A stretch of DNA of 18,250 bases from NCBI GenBank assembly GCA_034437315.1, contig DAOTUC010000294.1, forward strand, positions 1 through 18,250, read 5' to 3'. Every line of letters starts with the position of its first letter. The stretch's first letter is position 1. Positions 14,288-18,250 of the stretch are shown in pieces. Below the pieces are notes generated by a model. The model was not told the DNA's origin, searched no databases, and saw nothing but the letters and a program-made list of their open reading frames with translations. The position numbers and the translations under genes are program-made. Source of the DNA: DSAR01 sp034437315 (GTDB lineage Bacteria; Chloroflexota; Anaerolineae; B4-G1).

Positions 14288-14538
14288 AGTTCTCCTCCTA
14301 TTTAGATAGTTGGTCTAAACATATAGCAATCGTACAGGAAACTTTCCTATCTATATATCTTCTCGACGCATCACCTCCTTCTAGCATAAGCGAATCCAGA
14401 CTTCGGTAGTCTCAATCGAGCCGTTTATGCGGATCAAAATGCAAAATCGCTTCAAAATCGCCCGGTAGAGCTTCTGGGGAGACTACCGAAGTCCTTTGCA
14501 TCTCTTTCCGACAAAATCCTAGAGAATACCGTAAATAT
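14288..14538 (-). promoter_or_regulatory. Structured 5' leader of the binding-protein gene
   Basis: About 250 nt separate the candidate promoter from ATG14287. The leader holds a perfect 15-bp inverted repeat: GACTTCGGTAGTCTC at 14399-14413 and its complement at 14479-14493, with a 65-nt loop containing two direct copies of CAAAATCGC. Nearer the gene, TAGATAG (14303-14309) can pair with CTATCTA (14347-14353) around an AGGAAA-C-TTTCCT palindrome (14336-14348). No known riboswitch class is recognised. It may be a cis-regulatory RNA, or a short repeat that landed in the leader. Apart from these elements, 14288-14625 contains no gene. Confidence 0.4.
14351..14380 (-). promoter_or_regulatory. Perfect Shine-Dalgarno sequence with six-codon upstream ORF
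   Basis: The minus strand at 14380-14370 reads AAGGAGGTGAT, an 11-base complement of the typical bacterial 16S rRNA 3' end. It runs straight into ATG (14371-14369), opening the mini-ORF MRREDI and a TAG stop (14353-14351). Spacing from GGAGG to ATG is only 2 bases, too short for efficient initiation, so this may act as a ribosome standby or pausing site rather than a translated leader. Confidence 0.3.
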
Positions 14539-14567
14539 ATTTTACACTAAAACGATAATATCTTCAA
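14539..14567 (-). promoter_or_regulatory. Candidate sigma-70-type promoter for the binding-protein gene
   Basis: On the minus strand TTGAAG (14567-14562) is followed after 17 bp by TAAAAT (14544-14539), in an AT-rich patch of an otherwise GC-rich region. It lies about 60 bp downstream of the nrdJ stop. Other AT-rich hexamers are nearby, so the exact start is uncertain. Confidence 0.4.
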
Positions 14568-14625
14568 GTGGCCGTGAGGGAATTTTGCAACTTGGTTATG
14601 GCTTGTACGGGTCAGGCGAATGGGT

Positions 14626-17076
14626 CTAGCACTCGCTATATCCACACATATAACATCGCCGGCAGCCCTCGGTATTGACCAGGGCGGCGTGTCCGCATTC
14701 GGGGCATAAGTCGCCCGTGGGAAACAGGGCCAGTTGCTCGATTTGCGCTCGACCGTCCAGGGTGGGCAGCGGATCGGCGATTCCCAGGTGCTCGGCCAAG
14801 ACCTGCGCGACGCCGTCGGGAAGGCTGCGCACACGGTCGCGCCCAAATCCCAACGCATGCCCGCCGCCGATTCCCTTTAACTGGCGCACGACCTGTTTTA
14901 ATCGCCGCGTGGCGGAAAGGGGGGAGGGGATGCGCAACACGAGCGAGATCAAGCGCCCGATTGCCTCGGCTACCGCCGCCGTGTCGGAACCGGCCTTTCC
15001 CACGTTCAAGAAGACCTCGAACGGCTCGCCGTCGCCGTTGGTGTTGACGGTGGTATAGGCGGCGCCCAGCGGTGTGCTCAAGCGATAGGTCTGGCCCGCC
15101 AGCGCGCGGGGTCGAGGCCGTACTTTGGCGGGCATTCTCGTGGCCTGGAGACCCTGTCGCTTGACCTTTCGCGTCTCCTCCGTTTCCAGGACCTCTTTCT
15201 CGCGCGAACCGGTGACGTAGACGGTCAGCCCTTTGCAGCCCAATTTCCAGGCTAATTGGAACGCGCGCGCGACGTCTTCGGAGGTCGCCGACGCGGGAAA
15301 ATTGACCGTCTTGGAGATGGAGCTGTCGACGAAGGCTTGCAGCGCCGCCTGCATACGCACGTGCTCCTCTGCCGTGATGTCGCCGGAGACGACGAAAGTC
15401 TCTCGCACGGCAGTTGGCACGGCGTCTATCGTCTGGCAACTGCCTGTCTCCGTCACCTGCTGGAAAATTTCCTCCCGAGTCTTTTCATCCAGCCCCGCTT
15501 CCGCCAGCGCTTGAGCGAAGAGGGGGCTAACGTAACGTAATTCCAGATCCTGCCCGTTGTCGTTGACGTGGCGCACGTAAGCCAGAGCGAAGACCGGTTC
15601 GCAACCATACGCCTCGCATCCGGAGACAGTCGCGACGGTGCCGGTCGGCGCCACCGTCGTCTGGGCTGCGTTGCGGATGCCGTGGCGCTCTATGCCATGG
15701 ACGATGGCGTCCCAGTCCAGGGGCGGACGTCCCCATTTCTCCAGGCGCTTGTAGGGTGCTATCGGCTGGGGAGGCGTCCATCGTAAGTCGACCGGGTCGT
15801 AGATGCTGCCCTCGATCGCCGGGAATGGACCGCGCGCTTTCGCCAGGCTGATGCTGGCCCGCATCGCGTGGTAGCGAATGAAGGCCATCACCTGGGCCGC
15901 GAGTTCTTGGGCCTCCTCGCTGCCATATCGTACGCGCAAGTGGTAGAGCAAATCTCCCAACCCCATGATGCCCAGGCCGATTCGCCGGGTTTGATGGGCC
16001 GCCCGCTCCAGTTGCGGCACGGCTGGCACGTACGCATTGGCGTCGATCACGTCGTCCAGGAAGCGGGTCGCCCGCTCGACCGTCTCGCGTAGCTTGTCCC
16101 AATCTAGCGCCGCGCATCCGTTATGCCCATACGTCACGTGTCGGGCCAGATTCACCGATCCCAGGCAACAGTTCTCGTAGGGGAGCAGATATTGCTCTCC
16201 GCACGGATTGCTCGCCTCGTAATCGCCCAGGTGGGGGCATGGATTCTCCCGGTTGGCGGTGTCCAGAAACAGCATGCCCGGTTCGCCGTTGCGATGGGCT
16301 CCAGAGACGATGGCGTCGAATATCTGGCGCGCTTTTACCGTCTTCCACACCTCGCTGTCCTGGGGGTTGATCAGGTCGATGTCCTCATCCACCTCTACCG
16401 CCTGCATAAAGGCGTCGTTCATGCCAACCGAGATGTTGAAATTTGTGATCGCGTGCTCGTTGCGCTTGCAATGGATGAATTCTTCAATATCGGGATGGTC
16501 TACCCGCAGCACCGCCATATTGGCCCCCCGCCTGGCCCCTCCCTGGCTGACGATGCCCGAAGCGACGTCGAAAACCTGCATAAAGCCCACCGGCCCGGTC
16601 GCCTGCCCGCCGCTGCTGCGCACGAGCGCGCCCTTCGGCCGGAGTCGAGAGAAAGCGAAACCTGTCCCCCCGCCGGTTTGCTGGATGAGCGCCGCATCGC
16701 GCAGCGTCTGGAAGATACCCTCGTCATCACGGCCCATATCGTCGGAGATGGGCAGGACGAAGCAGGCGGCCAATTGGCCCAACGGCGTCCCGGCCCCGGT
16801 GAATGTAGGTGAATTGGGCATAAAGCGAAATTGGGTGATCGTATCATAAAATAGCGCTTCAATTTTCGATGTGTCCTCGCCCCAGGCCTCCTCCACGGCG
16901 GCGACGTGGGAGACCACGCGGTGAAACATGCCCTCTATCGTCTCGGCCGGTTGTCCATTCTCGCCCTTGCGTAAATAGCGACGTTTCAAGACGGCGAGGG
17001 CGTTTTCGTCAATTTCAATCTCGCTCTCCGTAGCGTTAGCGACTGAAACCGTCGTCGATTTCACGGTGTTATTCAT
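14626..17076 (-). CDS. nrdJ: Adenosylcobalamin-dependent (class II) ribonucleoside-diphosphate reductase
   Basis: An 816-residue enzyme that reduces ribonucleotides to deoxyribonucleotides with a B12-derived radical. PNSPTFTGAG and QLAACFVLPISDD (101-113, with Cys105 as redox partner), QQTGGGTGFAFSRLRP (132-147) and GGARRGANMAVL mark the catalytic barrel. The active-site loop is NPCGE (290-294; Cys292, Glu294). A TSCPD-type domain follows (around NVGKAGSDTAAVAEAIG), and the C-terminus has two CxxC pairs ending CYMCGYSEC, the swinging-arm cysteines. No N-terminal ATP-cone is evident and no small subunit (nrdB) is nearby, both fitting class II. ATG17076 has GGAGG 6 bp upstream; a TTG one codon earlier is too close to it. 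It lies 40 bp after nrdR, in one operon with it. Confidence 0.95.
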   Translation of the reverse strand: MNNTVKSTTVSVANATESEIEIDENALAVLKRRYLRKGENGQPAETIEGMFHRVVSHVAAVEEAWGEDTSKIEALFYDTITQFRFMPNSPTFTGAGTPLGQLAACFVLPISDDMGRDDEGIFQTLRDAALIQQTGGGTGFAFSRLRPKGALVRSSGGQATGPVGFMQVFDVASGIVSQGGARRGANMAVLRVDHPDIEEFIHCKRNEHAITNFNISVGMNDAFMQAVEVDEDIDLINPQDSEVWKTVKARQIFDAIVSGAHRNGEPGMLFLDTANRENPCPHLGDYEASNPCGEQYLLPYENCCLGSVNLARHVTYGHNGCAALDWDKLRETVERATRFLDDVIDANAYVPAVPQLERAAHQTRRIGLGIMGLGDLLYHLRVRYGSEEAQELAAQVMAFIRYHAMRASISLAKARGPFPAIEGSIYDPVDLRWTPPQPIAPYKRLEKWGRPPLDWDAIVHGIERHGIRNAAQTTVAPTGTVATVSGCEAYGCEPVFALAYVRHVNDNGQDLELRYVSPLFAQALAEAGLDEKTREEIFQQVTETGSCQTIDAVPTAVRETFVVSGDITAEEHVRMQAALQAFVDSSISKTVNFPASATSEDVARAFQLAWKLGCKGLTVYVTGSREKEVLETEETRKVKRQGLQATRMPAKVRPRPRALAGQTYRLSTPLGAAYTTVNTNGDGEPFEVFLNVGKAGSDTAAVAEAIGRLISLVLRIPSPLSATRRLKQVVRQLKGIGGGHALGFGRDRVRSLPDGVAQVLAEHLGIADPLPTLDGRAQIEQLALFPTGDLCPECGHAALVNTEGCRRCYMCGYSEC

Positions 17077-17116
17077 CAAGACCCTCCATAGAAAGTGACT
17101 CCGCCCCTTTCTCGAC

Positions 17117-17581
17117 TTAAACTTTTTCTTTCTTGCTCTCCTCTAGCAACCGGTCGATCTCGGCTCGCACTGCATCCAGATCCTCCAGACCCAGATAGAT
17201 AATGCCATAACGGATGTAAGAAACCGGATCGAGTTCCTTCAACTCCTTGATCGTCAGATCCCCAATGACGTGACTCGATATCTCCATCTTGCCCATCTGG
17301 GAGATGGCGTGTTCCACGTGATCGACCAATCGTTCCAGATCGTCGGCCGAGACCGGCCGACGGGCGCAAGCTGTTCGCAGACCTATGAGTAGTTTCTCGC
17401 GACTGAACGTTTCTCTGTGATCGTCCTTTTTAACGACCAGTGGGGTGTTTAAGACCGGCCGTTCCATCGTACTAAAGCGCTGATCGCACGATTGGCACAC
17501 GCGCCGCCGGCGCACCCCTCTTTCATTCCGCCTTGTATTGATCACGCGCGTATCGTCACTGTCGCAATACGGACATTTCAT
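17117..17581 (-). CDS. nrdR: Transcriptional repressor NrdR
   Basis: A 154-residue regulator that binds ATP/dATP and represses ribonucleotide reductase genes when dNTPs are plentiful. The N-terminal zinc ribbon is MKCPYC (Cys3, Cys6) with VCQSC (Cys29, Cys32) and RRRR ahead of the second pair. The loop between the pairs is about two residues shorter than usual. An ATP-cone domain follows (about 45-135), starting VVKKDDHRETFSREKL and including RRPVS and SYIRYG. ATG17581 gives the canonical MKCPYC start, with AGGTGG 5 bp upstream; a GTG three codons earlier is less likely. The gene heads the nrdR-nrdJ operon behind two candidate NrdR boxes. Confidence 0.95.
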   Translation of the reverse strand: MKCPYCDSDDTRVINTRRNERGVRRRRVCQSCDQRFSTMERPVLNTPLVVKKDDHRETFSREKLLIGLRTACARRPVSADDLERLVDHVEHAISQMGKMEISSHVIGDLTIKELKELDPVSYIRYGIIYLGLEDLDAVRAEIDRLLEESKKEKV

Positions 17582-17706
17582 AACGTCCACCTTTCTTTAG
17601 ATCCCCGCAGATCCCCGCCGCTCATCATCTCCGCATCGGCTTTCCTTATAGCGATGTAGCTCAACGCATTGAGGCGAGCTTTAAACATCGGAAACGAGAT
17701 GCTCAT
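17578..17706 (-). CDS. Possible 42-residue leader ORF overlapping nrdR
   Basis: The ATG at 17706-17704 has GAGGTGG 6 bp upstream and opens MSISFPMFKARLNALSYIAI. The frame ends in TGA at 17580-17578, overlapping the nrdR start as ATGA, a layout typical of coupled translation. The peptide is basic and amphipathic with no recognised family. Near its 3' end the DNA has a tandem AGATCCCCGC repeat (17600-17619), which is unusual for coding sequence. The frame stays open further upstream as far as the promoter, so a chance ORF is quite possible. Confidence 0.25.
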   Translation of the reverse strand: MSISFPMFKARLNALSYIAIRKADAEMMSGGDLRGSKERWTL

Positions 17707-17794
17707 CGCGTACCACCTCAAAAAGTTGGGAAAACCCCGTTTCTTCTCGTTGAGCTGATACCTCATCGCTTTCTTGCTTAGAAAGAGGGTGAAA

Positions 17795-17810
17795 GCGCTA
17801 GTCATAGGGG
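17795..17810 (-). promoter_or_regulatory. Candidate NrdR box (proximal to nrdR)
   Basis: GCGCTAGTCATAGGGG shares the CTA...TAG palindromic frame and GGGG edge with the second box (10 of 16 positions) and begins exactly 31 bp from it. It is the weaker of the two on sequence alone; the spacing is the main support. Confidence 0.5.
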
Positions 17811-17825
17811 GGTGAATAAGTAAAA

Positions 17826-17841
17826 CCCCTATATGTAGGGG
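17826..17841 (-). promoter_or_regulatory. Candidate NrdR box (distal)
   Basis: CCCCTATATGTAGGGG is a near-perfect palindrome. Its CTATATGTAG core fits the known NrdR-box core (C-W-A-T-A-T-A-T-W-G). It sits about 13-28 bp downstream of the expected transcription start, where bound NrdR would block the nrdR-nrdJ promoter. Confidence 0.65.
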
Positions 17842-17860
17842 GGGATACCTGAGCGGGCGG

Positions 17861-17889
17861 ATTATAGCATAATCTGTTGCAATGCACAA
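17861..17889 (-). promoter_or_regulatory. Promoter of the nrdR-nrdJ operon
   Basis: On the minus strand TTGTGC (17889-17884), a 17-bp spacer and a perfect TATAAT (17866-17861) form a sigma-70-type promoter. The expected start is near 17854, giving an nrdR leader of about 270 nt that contains both candidate NrdR boxes. Confidence 0.6.
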
Positions 17890-18007
17890 GCCTTGTTCGG
17901 AGTGATTACCTTAAAACGAATGGTGTCATTTCAATTTCTCACAAAAGGAAGCAAAATTCAGATTCCCCTACCTTTGCCCGACCATCAGGCGAGGAGCACG
18001 TGAAATC

Positions 18008-18036
18008 TTTTCAAAATAGAGATAATAAAGTATAAT
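18008..18036 (+). promoter_or_regulatory. Promoter of the right-edge gene
   Basis: TTTTCA (18008-18013), a 17-bp spacer and TATAAT (18031-18036) precede ATG18056 by about 20 bp, giving a very short leader. It is divergent from the nrdR promoter; about 140 bp between the two -10 boxes hold nothing else recognised. Confidence 0.5.
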
Positions 18037-18055
18037 AATCTTAGGAGGCGTTGAT

Positions 18056-18250
18056 ATGAACTACATCTCGATCATCCAAGATTTGCCACAGGAACTTCAA
18101 ATGCCATTGCTCAGGTTGATGGACATGGTGCAAAGGGACCTACGGGATCAACTGGCTGTGCGTCGTCAAGATTTTGACGAGTTAAGGGCAGAAATTCACG
18201 ATCTGACCAAGGCGCAGCAGCGCACTGAGCAGCAGGTCGCGGCGCTGACC
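18056..18250 (+). CDS. Partial gene: N-terminus of a coiled-coil protein, DUF3782/PD-(D/E)XK-like
   Basis: The first 65 codons of a gene cut by the window edge. ATG18056 follows AGGAGG (18043-18048) at 7 bp. After MNYISIIQDLPQELQM the sequence becomes charged and heptad-like (AVRRQDFDELRAEIHDL), ending in KAQQRTEQQVAALT. AQQRTEQ-type heptads are characteristic of the long coiled coil ahead of the nuclease-like domain in DUF3782/PD-(D/E)XK superfamily proteins, frequent in Chloroflexota and cyanobacteria. The catalytic part, if present, lies beyond the window. The assignment rests on this motif alone. Confidence 0.6.
   Translation, partial: MNYISIIQDLPQELQMPLLRLMDMVQRDLRDQLAVRRQDFDELRAEIHDLTKAQQRTEQQVAALT

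Noticed and set aside
15527..16117. 196-residue minus-strand frame in a second frame of nrdJ
   Set aside because: An overlapping frame with Arg/Pro/Gly bias; nrdJ is intact through the region, so there is no frameshift to explain.
16123..16812. 229-residue + strand frame inside nrdJ
   Set aside because: Antisense to conserved class II reductase motifs; an artefact of GC-rich third positions.
17582..17860. Cobalamin riboswitch in front of the B12-dependent reductase operon
   Set aside because: No B12-box-like conserved core was found in the leader; the NrdR boxes explain regulation better.
17707..17889. Longer form of the small ORF upstream of nrdR, beginning at 17889
   Set aside because: It would start inside the -35 element and run through the promoter and both NrdR boxes, so it could not be translated from that promoter.
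1..18250. CRISPR array, prophage, toxin-antitoxin or defence cassette
   Set aside because: No regularly spaced repeats, integrase, phage structural or defence genes are visible; the window is mostly housekeeping and transport.

Overview
The window looks like chromosomal DNA of an uncultured Chloroflexota bacterium, probably Anaerolineae-like. This is inferred from protein style, not from a marker gene. The clues are Thr/Pro-rich linkers ahead of small extracellular domains, lipoproteins with Glu/Val repeat linkers, a class II ribonucleotide reductase next to nrdR, and repeat-rich intergenic DNA. No tRNA, rRNA, CRISPR array or transposase gene was seen.

Left part (1-5740, + strand). An intrinsic terminator and a repeat-rich spacer (1-541) come before five intact genes. 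These are a PpiC-type peptidyl-prolyl isomerase lipoprotein, a membrane-anchored protein with a Thr/Pro linker, a single-domain KaiC-like ATPase, rsmI (16S rRNA methyltransferase), and an FAD-dependent dehydrogenase with a Cys cluster. A decayed radical SAM gene follows 13 bp after the dehydrogenase. Its frame meets the convergent minus-strand genes stop-to-stop at 5737-5740.

Middle (5737-14567, - strand). Two small membrane-protein genes come first. Then comes a complete peptide/nickel-type ABC importer. In transcription order it is a very large lipoprotein substrate-binding protein, two permeases (ATGA overlap) and two ATPases. The binding protein carries the motifs of the family-5 fold in the wrong order: the C-terminal-lobe motifs come first, then the N-terminal-lobe motifs, then a beta-rich tail. 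That is what a circular permutation would give. The OppC-like permease also has an unusual insert of about 170-180 residues between TM1 and the conserved core. The binding-protein gene has a long structured leader. It is separated from the permeases by about 350 bp that hold two strong hairpins and two repeat elements, so it is probably expressed at a higher level than the rest.

Right part (14626-18250). nrdR and nrdJ (B12-dependent class II ribonucleotide reductase) form a minus-strand operon. A TATAAT promoter and two palindromes 31 bp apart that look like NrdR boxes precede it, so dNTP synthesis is probably autoregulated here. A possible 42-codon ORF overlaps the nrdR start (ATGA). A divergent + strand gene begins at 18056 and runs off the edge; it looks like the coiled-coil start of a PD-(D/E)XK/DUF3782-type protein.
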